This document shows, in pieces, positions 1-12,200 of a DNA stretch of 27,850 nucleotides (within the stretch, counting starts at the first letter, position 1; each line of letters starts with the position of its first letter). Below the pieces are notes generated by a model. That model was not told the origin of the DNA and did no database searches. It saw only the letters and a list, made by a program, of their open reading frames with translations. The stretch is taken from positions 1-27,850 of the forward strand of contig NAVB01000901.1 of the NCBI GenBank assembly GCA_002179805.1. Direction: 5' to 3'. The stretch is from Acanthamoeba lenticulata. Its lineage: Eukaryota; Discosea; Longamoebia; Acanthamoebidae. Made by a program: the position numbers and the translations under genes.

Positions 1-284
1 CTTGGGGGCAGCTGACCCAGGACTGCGCGGATAAGTGTACCCTGGATAAGACGAAGGTCGGATCCATTGACCCAGGTGTAGACGATGTCGATTGGCGCGG
101 TGTAGGTAGAGTAGGAAACAGTAGTAGTGGTAGTAGGTGTAGACACAGAGGGCGGCACAAGGAGGAAAAGCAGGGAGAAGCACGTGTTGAGGAGGAAGAG
201 GACACACACCATGCACACCGCCACGCCCCATCGGCTCGCCAGAAAGCTGAGGAAGCGCCGCTGCACGAGCTTGCGGAGATTCAT
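1..284 (-). CDS. GNPTAB: GNPTAB-like stealth-family phosphotransferase, N-terminal part (runs off left edge)
   Basis: Read on the minus strand from the ATG at 284, the frame stays open to the window edge (about 94 codons). The product begins MNLRKLVQRRFLSF, has one hydrophobic segment at about residues 21-47 (VAVCMVCVLFLL, then FSLLFLLV), then a Ser/Thr-rich linker, then PIDIVYTWVNGSD at about residues 74-86. That last motif is the hallmark of stealth conserved region 1. The basic start, the LASRWGVAVC stretch entering the membrane helix and the short distance to region 1 resemble the alpha/beta subunit of animal GlcNAc-1-phosphotransferase. That enzyme is a type II Golgi protein that tags lysosomal hydrolases with GlcNAc-1-phosphate. 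The stealth family is clear; the exact substrate is an inference, because the catalytic regions 2-4 lie outside the window. The upstream spacer to the end of SEC24 is only 219 bp. Confidence 0.75.
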   Translation of the reverse strand, partial: MNLRKLVQRRFLSFLASRWGVAVCMVCVLFLLNTCFSLLFLLVPPSVSTPTTTTTVSYSTYTAPIDIVYTWVNGSDLRLIQGTLIRAVLGQLPP

Positions 285-503
285 GCCCACCCAGCACTTT
301 AGACAACGCTGCAGCAGCGAGTCTGACGAGTTGGCGCGGCACGCGGGCCCACACAAACAACAAGAGAACAAAAAAAAAGCCCTCTTGGCCACAATTAGGG
401 TGTAAATAGAGGTTTCCTTTTCCTTTTCATTTTTCCTTGGAATTCTTTTTTTGACTTGCAAAAGGACGAGAACAAGCGGGCCGCTGCGGGCAGCGAAGCG
501 CGA
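285..503 (-). promoter_or_regulatory. Spacer between SEC24 stop and GNPTAB-like start
   Basis: This short interval must hold the SEC24 3' UTR and polyadenylation signals as well as the promoter and 5' UTR of the GNPTAB-like gene. On the minus strand it opens with an A-rich stretch (420-460) after the SEC24 stop. I see no AATAAA and no clear TATA box. Confidence 0.4.
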
Positions 504-2958
504 TCACTTGGCACGAGCCTGGACTTGCCGCTGCAGCTGGCACAGGAACTCGTAATAGGACGGCAGTGTCTTGGAGTTGTCCTCCACGAAGTGCGCGAAG
601 AAGCGGTACTGCAGCCCCCCCCCCCGTTCTCTTTGAGTGAGATCTGAACACAAAGGGGAAGGGAGAGAGTCTTGAGCACCCACCTCGAGCGGATCGCCTT
701 CGCGGATGACGTAGAGCTTCTGGTGACAGGGGTGAGACGCACGCAGAGCATTGACGATGGCCACCACACGACGCGAGAAGTCGTTGCCTGCGCAACACCA
801 GGCAGGCGGGTCATCACCACGTGCCCCCCCTCCTCTCCTTTCACGTGCCTCCCTCCGCGGCAGCAACGGCGCACGTTTTTTTTCGTCAAGGGAGTTTGGG
901 TGGGGGAGAGGAGGGGGGGGGGAGAGGGAACCCTGATCGACAAGCTTGAGCAGCGCGTCATCGACGCCAAAGAGGCTGGGCACGCCAAAGAGGGCATGAA
1001 TGGCCTCGGGGGCCGCCAGCTTGCCCACCCAGAGGAGCAGGTACTGCCCGTCATCCAGCAAGAAGATGCCCGTCTGGTCCAGCTTCTCGCTCGACAGGTT
1101 GCTCACCGGCGGGAGGACCACCTGTGGTGTGGCACCATCACGATCACCACAAAACACAGAAAGAGAAGTTGAAAATTTATAGAGAGGAAAGAGGTCCGCC
1201 AAATGGGAGAGAGAGAGAGCACGCCGGACGCAGCAGCGCACCTTGCCGGTGTCGTCGCAAGTGCCACACTCGGCGGGCATGACATTGAGCTGGTAGAGGC
1301 GCGGGTAGAGGAGGCAAATGGAGTCGGACACGCCTAGCGTTCGGAGCAGGGCCAGGTGGTAACTCCTTTCGTCCGGCTTGATGTCGGCGCCTGGTTTGCC
1401 CCCAATCCCCCCCCCCACATAGGCACAACCACCCGCCACGCGTTGGCAACGAAACCCCCCCCCCCAGCTATTTGTAGCAGCGAGAATAGAGAGAGACAGA
1501 AGAGAGGAAAACAGAACTAAAAAAACAAACGCACACACACACGCACACAACGGGGTGCACGTACCGGAGCGTAGGGCGATGTGCTTGATGAGGGCGAGGG
1601 TGTAGAGCGGGAGCAGCTTGAGGGATTCCGGAAGCACCAATTGGGTGCTGCTCGTGCCCGCTGAGGCAAATGACGCCCTAGTACCCGCGCGCCCAGAAAG
1701 GGTAAAGCAGAGAGAAGAGCGGCGTCAACAACAACAGCAGCAGCAGCAACCAGCACACGAAACAAACACGCACATGCGTAGACACACGCGCACACACGCA
1801 TACAATCCCACGCATTTCTTTCTAGTCTGAAGAAGAGAGCTCGACGGGGGGGGGGGCAGAGGATCACCGGGCGGAGGGAGGAGGGAGGGAGCCCGCACCG
1901 GTAGATAGAGAGGATGTCGATGCACTTGTGAAGCACAGCCTGGCGAGCGTCCGAGAGCTTGGTCATCACCACCTTCTCCACGGCTGTAGCGCATCCCAAT
2001 CCCAATCCCAATCCCATCCCCCCCCCCCATACACTACTCAGCGAGATGCTACGCGGACAAGGCACCATGGCGGCGGCGGCGGGCGGCGGAGAAGGAGCGG
2101 GGGGGGGAGGCTGCGTCTAGTCGAGAAGAGAGGAAGGAGAGGGAAAGAGAAAAACAGAAGAGAGGGGTGGAAAGAAAGGGAGAGAGCGACTGCGCGTACC
2201 CATCTTGGAGGTGAGGGCGACGACGGCGTCCACATCGGCAAACTTGAAGAGGTCCGAAAGGGAGGCCGTGACGGGCAAGCAAATGGTGGCCACTCGAATC
2301 CTCCGCTCACCTAGCGAGGTCGTGTAGAGGAGGGCGTTCTGGATGGACACGTACTTCCTGTCGTTCAGCGGGTCCTTGACCTGCCGCGCGTCCCCCCCCC
2401 CCCAAAAACCACCACCACCATCAAACCATGTCAGCCAAAAGAGAAAGAGAGAGAGAGAAGAGAGACACTTCCTCCCCGAATCGGGCAATGCTTTTGCGGG
2501 GGATGGGGGCATGCGTACCGAGTCAACTTGCAACTGCACGGCAAAGGCTTTGTCCGAGTCGACCGTGGGCAGGGCCATGAGGTCCGTGCTCCGGATGTAG
2601 AGGTTGCCATAGTGAGCACTCACCTGGTTGTCGTGTAAGCGGGCGTACTAAGCGCGCACAGGAAAAAGAAAGAGAAAGAAAGCGGCACCTTGACGCCATG
2701 AGTGGCGCGGACGCGCATGACAGCTTCCCAGCCGGTCTCCCTAGTGAGGACGTGCGTCAGGTCGCCAGCAAACTTCTCGGCGTCCTTTTCTGCGTTGTAG
2801 GCCGGATAGTAGATGGTCTGGCCGCTGGTGAATTGGGGCAGCACACCTGCCCCCCCCCCCAACGCGGGCGCGCATGAGGAATTGGCATGATCCCCCCCCC
2901 CCAAAGAACAACAGAAGCACGAAAGATGATCGACGGGTGGTAGGGCATCCCCTAGAAA

Positions 2959-2994
<36 letters not shown>

Positions 2995-5980
2995 AAGCGG
3001 GTGCGCGAAGCATACGCGCGTGCGATGGAAGCAAGCAGCAGCACGTACTCAAAGTGGCCACGTCAGTGTAGTGGGGCGAAAACAGGAAGAGATCGACTGA
3101 GATCTGCTGCCGCGAGCAATCCAAGGCAAAGTCCTTGTAGAACTGGTTGTCCGGCTTGAGCAGGCTCACCTCCTTGTCCGTGCCTGTCGCCCGCGCACAT
3201 GCACAGGAGGATGAGGATGAGATCACGGGTGATGAGCCACGGGCGGCACTGCGCACCCAACAGCTTCGAGTCTTCCCTCATCTTGAGTGAGGCAAAGCCC
3301 ACTGACGGGAGGCGGCTCAAGAACAGGAGCATCTTGCCGCCCACGATACGCTGTAAATGGGGCGACATATCATCAGAGAGCGAGAGAGAGAGAGAGAGAG
3401 AGGCACATGGCCCCAAACACATCCAGACACACGCGGTGAGGTCTTTTTTTTTTTTGGGCGCACAACACAAGACAGACCCTGAAGCGGTGGCACGTACCAT
3501 GATGTTCCAGGCAGCCTTGAGGGCAGGACCAAGCGCGCTCTCCACATTCTGAGTACCGGCGTGCATGGCCGGCAAGCGGTCTGCATGATGTATGAAACAG
3601 CGTCAACGTCAGGGTGAGAAGGAGCGGACCCCAACAAAAGGGCAGCGGAGGGAGGGAGGGAGGAAGAACCGAGAAGAGTATCCACAACGGCGCGCGAGTC
3701 CTTAAGATTAACGAGCATGTCGTCGGGCAGAGGCAGGAACACATCGTCGATGTCCGAAACCACCAGCATGCGCGGCTGCGACAGAGACGACTGACGTTGG
3801 GTATGGCGGTGGCGGTGAGGAGGGCAAAAGAGAGGGTGGGTTAGCATGGGCATCACCACCATCTTTATCGTCGTTGTCGTCATCACCACGAGGGGAGGGC
3901 CATGGCAGGCGAACTTCTTGCAACCCCCGCCCCCTCCCCAACCCCCTCTGCGCGTATTCTCGGGGGGGGGGGCACACACGAGGTACCTTAAGGTTGTAGA
4001 AGTGGATGGCGCTGTCAAACGTGATGAACCCCACGTTGGTGCGTTCCGTATCGGGGAGACTGTCGAGTGTCTTCTTGATAGTCTCGGCAAGCGTGTGCAG
4101 CATGCCCGACGACACTGAGTAGTAGGAGACGTCGATCACAAAGAAGTAGGTAGGCGGCATGGGACGCCTGAGGTGATAGCCGGTCATTACCACGCGTACG
4201 TCAGCAACTCTGACCCCCCCCCTCACACGCCAGCAGCGCCGAAACGCGACCGTCGAGAGCCCTGCGGCGCTGGCGCGGCGGGGAGAGGGAATTGCAGGAA
4301 GGAAGAAGCAAGGAGAAGACGCGCACCTGACCATGTACTCGGAGGGCGCGACGAACTCGACGCAGCCCTTGGACAACTCGGCCCGCTCGGCCCAATCCTT
4401 GCGGCGCCCGTTGCGATCGAGCTCGCTAAAGTAGTCGTTGGGCGTCTCGTTGATCAGGTCGCACAAGTTGCACCTCCAGCGTCTGCCGCCTTCCATGAAC
4501 TGCACAAACGGGTTGATGTAGGCGCGGCACTTCCTACAGCGGATGATGCCCGTGCGGCCGAAATTGACGACTGGAACTTTATGCTGCGGCACGGCCGTGT
4601 ACCCAAAAAGCCCCCGCGAGAGGCGGGTTTTTGTTGTGTAAGGCGAAAATATACGGGAACGAAAGCCAGGCAATACAGAAAGAGGATGGACGAGGTCTTG
4701 TGTACCTCGTCAGAAGGCGCCATGGGCTGCAGGATGCAGCCCAACGGTATGGCAGCCTTTTGTCCAAGAGCGGGAGTTGAAGGGATGGCGTTGACGGTCA
4801 TGCGCATCCAGCACGGAGGACACGCCGATTCAGGATCAGGCTTGTGTGACAAGTCCTCCTGCGCGATGGAGAATGACCACCCACCCACTCACCCAGTCAG
4901 CTCCAGACCTCCCCGTCCTCGCCCTTCGCCAAAAAGGCGATTCGCCCCCAAAAAGGAGAGAAGGGGGGGGGGTGCGTACGGGAGGGGTCACGGGGTGAGC
5001 AACGGGCGCAGCAGGACCCGCGTGCATGGCGCCCTGTGAACCGCTGCCATAGAGGCTGGTCGCTGGAGCTCCGGGGAACCCTTGCTGCTGTTGCTGTTGT
5101 TGCTGTTGCTGCTGCTGCTGTAGCCCGCCCCCGAGAGCCATATGGCCAGCCATCTGCAGGTCAAGTTGGCGTTCCACATCGTCGCCACCACGACCACAAC
5201 CGGGGCATGAGTCAACACAATCTGAGAGGGAGGAGGAGGATTGGTGTTTGCCCACGCTCACCTGAGTCACGTCGGCAAGTGTCGCGTCAAAGCTCGAACC
5301 TCCCTCGGCATCGAAATCGGGAATTGCATAGTGCCGGCGCGCCGGAAGACCCCCTATTGATTAAAAGAGCAAAATCAAAAGATTAATAAACTGGATCAAT
5401 TCGCGCAAAAACGAATCGATTGGTGAAAATCCATACCTGAGCTCATCAATGGGGCACCTGCAGGGTGAACAGGAGGGCCAGTGGGCGGCCCCCCTGAGGG
5501 AGGAGGTACTCCTCCTGGCGGTGCGGCATCAGAAAACGTGGGCGCGTAAAGGCTTGGAGTCTCCAGCGACGTGTAGGTAGGAACACCGGCGCTACCCGGG
5601 CCCTGTAGGGGCGCAGCAGGATAGCCGGCTACAGAGGCAGGAGGGACTGCAGCAGAAGCACCACCACCGCCAAAAGTCGACGAGTTTGGCGGCACAGGCC
5701 CCGCGCTCACCTGGCCGCCCAAAGGGTAGGCAGAGCCACTCCAAGGTGACGCAACGCCGCTTGTGGCCACAGGAGGAGGAGGAGTAGTAGTGGTAGTGGT
5801 TGGGATCGGGCCTGGGACCTGATAGAAGGGTACTGGCGCTGGAGCAGCAGCTAATCCGCTCTGATCACCAAAGGGGGGAGTCATCGTCCCCTGAAATCCC
5901 ATCCCTGGCAGCGAGCCAGGCGATGGCTCGGTGCTGGGCATGCCTGGATAGGCCTCTTGTGGATAGCGTCTCCTCGCCAT
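504..5980 (-). CDS. SEC24: COPII coat subunit Sec24
   Basis: Sec24 is the cargo-binding adaptor of the COPII coat at ER exit sites and works as a heterodimer with Sec23. I derive 19 exons, 5' to 3': 5980-5437, 5353-5262, 5153-4980, 4858-4706, 4583-4327, 4167-3987, 3775-3670, 3580-3498, 3350-3257, 3183-3049, 2846-2689, 2647-2519, 2380-2200, 1983-1899, 1677-1565, 1390-1242, 1121-932, 787-684, 608-504. Every junction is phase-consistent and the sum is 3033 nt, or 1010 aa, a normal Sec24 length. The N-terminus (1-270) is Pro/Gly-rich with a 13-residue Gln run at 224-236. A C-x2-C-x18-C-x2-C zinc finger lies at 337-362 (CRKC...CNLC). The trunk starts at about 410 ([12 protein letters not shown]), with [15 protein letters not shown] further on. 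The beta-sandwich is near 575-600 ([14 protein letters not shown]), the helical part includes [14 protein letters not shown], and the gelsolin-like end has [17 protein letters not shown]. It ends [18 protein letters not shown]. Confidence 0.95.
1993..2018. repeat. Short (CCCAAT)n tract inside a SEC24 intron
   Basis: About three and a half tandem copies of CCCAAT, followed by a run of C, lie in the intron between SEC24 exons 13 and 14. It is intronic and has no evident function. Confidence 0.7.
2648..2688 (-). other. 41-nt intron in SEC24
   Basis: On the minus strand it starts GTGCCGC, has a pyrimidine-rich middle and ends GCGCTTAG. It joins exon 11 (ends GGCGTCAAG) to exon 12 (starts TACGCCCGC) in phase 0, which restores the Sec24 passage leading into [11 protein letters not shown]. 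It is among the shortest introns in the window. Confidence 0.75.
2957..2995. repeat. (GA)n microsatellite in a SEC24 intron
   Basis: This is an almost perfect GA dinucleotide run on the plus strand (CT on the SEC24 sense strand), located between exons 10 and 11. Similar GA/CT runs recur in many introns of the window, for example near 3380, 9770, 11100 and 22580. Confidence 0.85.
5082..5120 (-). repeat. CAG/CAA repeat encoding 13 glutamines in Sec24
   Basis: In exon 3 of SEC24 thirteen consecutive glutamine codons, CAG and CAA mixed, sit inside the disordered N-terminal region. The codon mix makes the tract less slippery than pure CAG. Length may vary between isolates. Confidence 0.9.
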
Positions 5981-6291
5981 ACAAAAATAAAGAACCCACT
6001 AAAGATCTGGTTGAATGGAGTAACAGCAGTCCAAGGGCGAAGAGAGATGAAGAGAGAGAGGGAGAGACAACTTTTCTTTCCCTCGCTTCAGCTGTGCCTT
6101 CTTGGCGTGGTTGCGCTTCTTCAGACAGCGACGTGTCGGCGCCACGTAGAACCTAGGAAACTCTGCAAGAAAAAGTGTTTGCGGGAGAGTTTCTTCTTTT
6201 TCTGTGCCTGTTCCTCCTTTTTTTTCCCATCCGTTTTTCTCTAGTCTGACAACACACAAGACCCTTGTTGGCGTAGTAAGGTGCTCACGCC
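5981..6291. promoter_or_regulatory. Divergent intergenic region between SEC24 and RQC2/NEMF
   Basis: The two start codons point away from each other across 311 bp, so both promoters and both 5' UTRs must fit here. The interval contains a GA-rich stretch (6040-6070) and a T-rich stretch (6190-6243) just upstream of the RQC2 start. I recognise no TATA box or known factor site. A bidirectional promoter is the simplest reading and is inferred from geometry only. Confidence 0.55.
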
Positions 6292-9200
6292 ATGAAACGC
6301 TTCACCTCTCTTGATATCAACGCCATAACCCGAGAGCTGCGTGAGAAAGTCGTTGGTTTGCGCATTGCCAACGTCTACGACTTGGGCAAGAAGACCTATC
6401 AACTCAAGCTTGCCAAACCGGATCACAAGCAGTATTTGGTCTTCGAATCGGGTGTGCGGCTGCACACCACCAAGTTCCAACGTGAGCGGCAGACAGTGCC
6501 TTCTGTATTTTGCCTTAAGGTGCACCTTGACTTTTGCTACTTGTTGCATGCACTCATTTATTTTGTGTTTTATTTTGTATTGATTAATAAAAATAAAATA
6601 AAAGTTTAGAGAGATATATATATATATATTAGTTGTAGTGTAAGTGCTGGCGTCAGGCACACAGGCTCACCGGGTAGCTGGTGGTTTTCGTGTGTGCTGA
6701 ACAGCTTCGACGGTATTTGAGGACAAAGCGCATCGAAGATGTCCAACAGCTCGGCATCGATCGTGTGATTGACATCACCATTGGATCGGGTGAGGCGCAA
6801 CACCACCTTATCATCGAGCTTTATGCCAGCGTATGCTGCCCTCTCTGTTGTCGCGCGCAGCTCCTCGTTTTGCGCCGAATCACCGGTGTGCTGCCCCCGT
6901 GGCGAGGGCGTTGGTGATGAAAATACGATGTTCATGTCATGTCTTGTGCTCGTTATGACTACTGTCGTCAGTAATCTGCAACACCCGCGGTTGGTGGTGG
7001 TGGTGGTGGTGGGGAACAGGGCAATATCATCCTTGTGGACAAGAACTATGCCATCGAGACCCTCATCCGGTCGTACAGGACTGGTGAGGGCACGGAGGAC
7101 GAGGTATCTGTGGCGGTTGGAACAAGCTACCCTGTGGACAAAGCCCGCCAGCTCGTGCCCACCACCGTGGAGCGCCTACGTGAGGTTGGCGAACTCTCCT
7201 CGCCTTGGACTACACGTTGCCGCTTTTCGCTTAAACGAGCTTTGTTGTTGTTGTTGTGGTGGTGGTGGTGGTGGTGGGGGATGTTGCCATCAGGTGCTAC
7301 AATCAGTGCCCGAAGAGCAGCGTGCTAAGGAGGCCGTCAAAGACGTTCTCAACAGGCACTTGGATCTGGGCCCCACTCTCTTCGAGCATTGCCTCCTCTC
7401 TGCCGGCATCAAGCCTACCATCAAAGTTTGTGAATTTGGTTCGTCGCTTCCTTCATTCCCCCAACTCCAATAAGAGCTTGTTGTTCTAACTCCCCTTCCC
7501 CTTTTTCTTGCTGTTTGCTGTCTCTCACATTATTATTATCATCATTACATCATGGCGTCCCTTCCTCTCCTCTCATTCCTCAAAATACTCGCCGCCGCCG
7601 CTGTGTGTCTTCCGTTGGGCTCATCACTTGCCGCTGCTGCCACCCCACGACTCGTGAGGACCCCACAGAAGATAGCAAGACGGAGGCACTTTATGAGGCC
7701 ATCCAACGCTGCGAGGCTCTCTACGGCGACGCCAACCTCAAGGTGAGTGCAGCCCTACCACCACCACATCCGCCTCCCCTCTCGAAATTTTGCTGCCTTC
7801 ATGTTGGTGAAGATGAAAAGGATGATGCTAGCGACCAGCTATTCGGTTATTCTTTTTCTTTTTTTCTTCTTCTTCTTCTTCTTCTTCTGACGCTTGCGCA
7901 TGATCGCTGTCACTCTCCACCCCCTTACGCCTGTACACACGTTGTGGTGGTGGCTGGGTTGGACATTTGCGCGACGGGGGGCACATGACCACGTAAAAGG
8001 GCTACATTGTGCTCAAGGACCAGAAGCCCGAAACAGCTCCCACCGCCTCTGGTGCACCCAAGTTGGCCGCGCCACAGACGGCGCCAACAGCAAACGAGCG
8101 GAGTGACCCGTCAGCAGGAGTGGGGACCTCGGCTTGTGTGCCACAGGACTCTGCTCAACCCCAGAAGGAGGGCGGTGGTGCCGCTAGCAGTGGCGGCGAT
8201 GATGATGCCTACGACAGTCGCCTGTACCGCTGCCTCCCAATCTATCTACCCATCTGCTCCTTTCCTCCAGCGCTGTTGCTGCGGCCGCAGTGCGGGACAC
8301 GCCTGCGCCAGAGAGAGATTGAGAGAGAGGGAGAGAGAGGGCGTTGGCGCAATCGCATACCCTGGCCTTTTTCTTTTCTTTAACGTGGTTTTGTTAACGA
8401 CATGGACAACGACATCCGGGCGGCGGCGGCGGCGGCGGGGGGGGATCTCAGGTTCATGATGTTCATGCCCTACATCTACAAGCAGTTCGAGGACCGCCCT
8501 CGCCTCGAATTCGCGAGCTTCGATGAGGCGGTTGATATCTTCTTTTCCAAAGCGGAGGAACAGCAAGTCGAGGTCAAGAAAGAGCAACAGGAGAAGACCG
8601 TCATCAAGAAGCTGGACAAGGTTCGGGAAGTGTCTGTCCCTCCTTCACTAGGCGTGACCAAACGAGAATTGTTGATCGTAAACGGCTCCGTCTCCTTTGG
8701 GTTTTGGTGGGGATGATGTATGCACCACCAGGTGAAAAAAGACCACGAGACGCGCATCGCCGCCCTCACCAGGGCCGAAGAGGAATGCATTAAAAAGGCC
8801 CAACTCATCGAGGCCAACGTCAGCGATGTGGACGCCGCCATCAAGTATGTCGGCCCTGTCAATTGATCCCAGCGCCCAGCAGCAACTGCTTAGCGCCTTG
8901 GCAATGGCCACTGTGCGTGCGTCTGGCACCAGGATCACCTGTTCGGAACTGGCGCGAGGAGTCGACTGGGCTCAGTTGGCCCGAATCGTCAAGGAAGCCA
9001 AGAAGGCCGGAGACCCGGTGGCCAACCTCATCCACTCCCTCGACTTGGCCAACAACAGGTACACGTCATCTCTTCCCGCCTTCCTTCCTTCCTCTCTGTT
9101 TTCATGCACTGCATTTATCTTCAATTAAATTTTTTAAAGTAGAGAGAGATCCTTTTTTTAAAAATACATTCTATCTTAAACAGTTCAATTTGATTTTGAC

Positions 9201-12200
9201 GATACGCGTCTATGCGGTTGATGTGTTTGTGTGCTTCCACTCAGGATCACCCTGCTCTTGGTCGATCCTCTGGAAGCTGCTGCTGATGCGAGCGGCACCA
9301 TGCACAGGGTTGAGGTACCCCTCCCCAAATCTACCAATCACCAACACCACCATCACCACCACCACCACGTTGAGCCTTGCTCGAGCGCATGGAGCCCACG
9401 ATCGTTCGCGTCCACAATCAAAACAAGCACCAATAACGCAACAACCCCTCTCCCCCGGTGCTCCGTCACACACACAATCTATTCATATAAATATATATTT
9501 TTTATCACGCACATAGGTTGATATCGGGCAAACAGCCTACGCCAACGCCCAAGAGCTCTATGCTGAAGCCAAGAGGCGCGCCCATAAGCATGCTAAGACC
9601 GTAGCCTCAGCTCAGCTGGCAATCAAGGTCCCTCGACTGACGCCATCCCCCTCTCTTCTCCCAACAGAGCCCTCGTTTCCTCTCCTCTTCTAACGCTTCC
9701 TCACTTGACATCACCCGGTCCCTCCTCGCGGGCCTTCCTTCCTTCTTCCCCTTTTTCCCTCTTTCTCTCTCTCTCTCTCTCGCTCTCTTTTGGTCCGAAT
9801 GCAGGCAGCGGAGAAGAAGGCTCGCCGAGAAATCAAGGACGTGGGCGTCAAAGCGGCAATCCAGAAAGTTCGCAAGGCCTATTGGTTTGAAAAGTTCAAC
9901 TGGTTCATTTCGTCCGAGGTCCATTCCTCCTCCCCTCCCCTCCAAATTAACCGTTCCGCCAACATGCTCATCCCCGATGCGCGTGCAGAACTACGTGGTC
10001 ATTTCGGGTCGCGACGCGCAGCAGAACGAGTTGATCGTCAAGCGCTACCTCCGCAAGGGTGACGCGTACGTGCACGCCGACCTACACGGTGCTGCTACGT
10101 GCGTGGTGAAGAATCCGCACCCGGAGCAACCCATTCCCGCCCTCACACTCGCTGAGGCCGGATCCATGACCGTCTGCCGCAGTTCCGCCTGGACTGCCAA
10201 GGCACGTGCGCCCGCCTTCCGTCCCTCCCCCCCCCCGGCGCCTCACCGCAAAATATACTTTTATTTCATCACAGTGAGAGTATTACTGTTATATATTTTC
10301 TTACAAAAATAATCGGCAGTCGTGGCTCACATCATCTTCATCATCATCATCATCATTGTGATCGCAGATCCCGACGTCGGCCTGGTGGGTACACCCAGAG
10401 CAAGTATCTAAGACGGCTCCGTCCGGCGAATACCTCGTGACGGGCTCCTTTATGATTCGTGGCAAGAAGAACTTTTTGCCGCCAGCGCAGCTCGTGATGG
10501 GATTCGCCTACATGTTCAAAGTCGATCCGACTTCGGTAGCCAACCACCTCAACGAGCGTTCCGTACGCACTCTCGTCAACCGTACGCCCGTCTCCTCCTC
10601 TCTCTCTCTCTCTTCTTCACCGCGCGCTCGTTGGTGTCGTCCTGTGTGTACTCCGCCTCCTCCCCCCCCCCTGCTCTTCCTCTCGCGGAGCACTGTCCTT
10701 CTTCCCCCCCCCCACCCAACCAGTGCCCCAATGACCACCGTTGGGGCATGGAGGGGGAAGGGAATGGGCCCTTTATTGTTGATGGTGAGGAGTTGACATC
10801 GCGTGCCCTTCCCGCTCTCTTGGCAGCTGACGAGGACGATCGCGGGCGAGATGTGGATGACAAGGACGGGGGAGCCGAGGAAGGATCACGAGCCACCAAA
10901 GCCCCTCGCGCGCTTACAAGCAGCTACCGGGTGCCCGTGCTCATGGACACGCCCGAGGAGGAGGGTGATGATGACCGACGTCGTACCACCAAGGAGCAAG
11001 AAGAGGAGGAGGCCGACGACGGCTTGGGTGTACGCGACTTGCCTCCTCGTCCTCGTCGTCTACATTCCTTGCTCCTTGCCCTGTCTGTCTAGACAGGAAA
11101 GAGAGAGAGAGAGAGAGAGAAAGCTGACCACGTCATCGTCCTGGGGGTGTGCGTGTGTGTGGTGGTGTCGCAGACCAGGGCAGGCGAACGAGAAAAGCGA
11201 CCCCGCTTGTCGGCCGCCGAAAAGCGGCGCAAAAAGAAGTTGGAGAAGCGAGGTGGCGCCGAGGTACTTCCCCCGCTCCCAAAATACGCGGCGGGTTTGC
11301 TTTGCCTCCCCCGGTGGGCTTGTGGGGTTGGTGTCTTGTGGGGCACACAAGGGAGAGCCCTGCTCTCTTTCTCCCCTTCCCTCCCCTCCACTCAATTTCT
11401 TCCTTCTTTCTTTCCTTCCTTCTCCCTTCTCTGTCTTCTGTCGTCACGTTCTCTTCTCTTCTCGCCTCTCATCGTACGCGTTCTTAATCTGATCATGTGA
11501 CCAACAAATACACACACACGCGGACGTACAGGCGCTCACCACGGACGAAGACGTGGCAGCAGCAACAGCTCCGTCCGCGGGGCAGGCCACGGAAGAGACT
11601 GCAGCTGACCAGTTGCAGCCGAAGACCAAGACCAAGGGAGCGCCGCAGCCCAAGCTCCTCCGCGGGCAGAAAGGCAAGCTCAAGAAGATGATGAAGAAGT
11701 ACGCCGAACAGGACGACGAGGAGCGTGCCCTCCGCATCCAACTCCTGCAGGTTCGTTCTTATGTGACGTTTGTGTGTGTGTGTGTGTGTGGGCGTTTGTT
11801 GTGTTCTAGCTTGCCCTACACCTCCTCCTCCTCCTGGCCCTCCCTTGGGCAATGCGTTGGGGGGGGGGTCGTCGTTATTACCAACATCATCATCATCATT
11901 ATCATTATCATTACCGGCGTGATGGAGGAGGAAGCGGCCATCCACCACGTGGTGGAGAATCACTTAACTGGGCGGCGGGGGGTGGCGCTATCGCGACGCA
12001 CGTAGTCGGAGGGTCTGCGGAAAAAGGAGGAGCAGCGCCGCAAGGAGGAGGAGCTCCTGCAAAAGCAGAAGAGGAAGTCGGACAGGGCGAGTGGCCGTGG
12101 GCGAGGAGGCGCGCTCCCTCAGCGCCAAAATGCGCAGCAGGCTGGACGGGGGCGTGGCTCTAGGGGCGCCTCTGGCGAACAGGCGGGACCGGGACAGCAA

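Noticed and set aside
1993..2018. Telomere-like (CCCAAT)n tract
   Set aside because: The unit differs from TTAGGG-type telomeres, there are only about 3.5 copies, and it lies inside a clear SEC24 intron.
4173..5039. Long plus-strand open frame (288 codons) opposite SEC24
   Set aside because: It covers several SEC24 exons and introns in antisense and has no domain character. High GC content makes such shadow frames common.
7515..7988. Separate small gene in the RQC2/NEMF region
   Set aside because: The frame spans exon 5 and two introns. Only the [20 protein letters not shown] part is coding, as an RQC2/NEMF exon.
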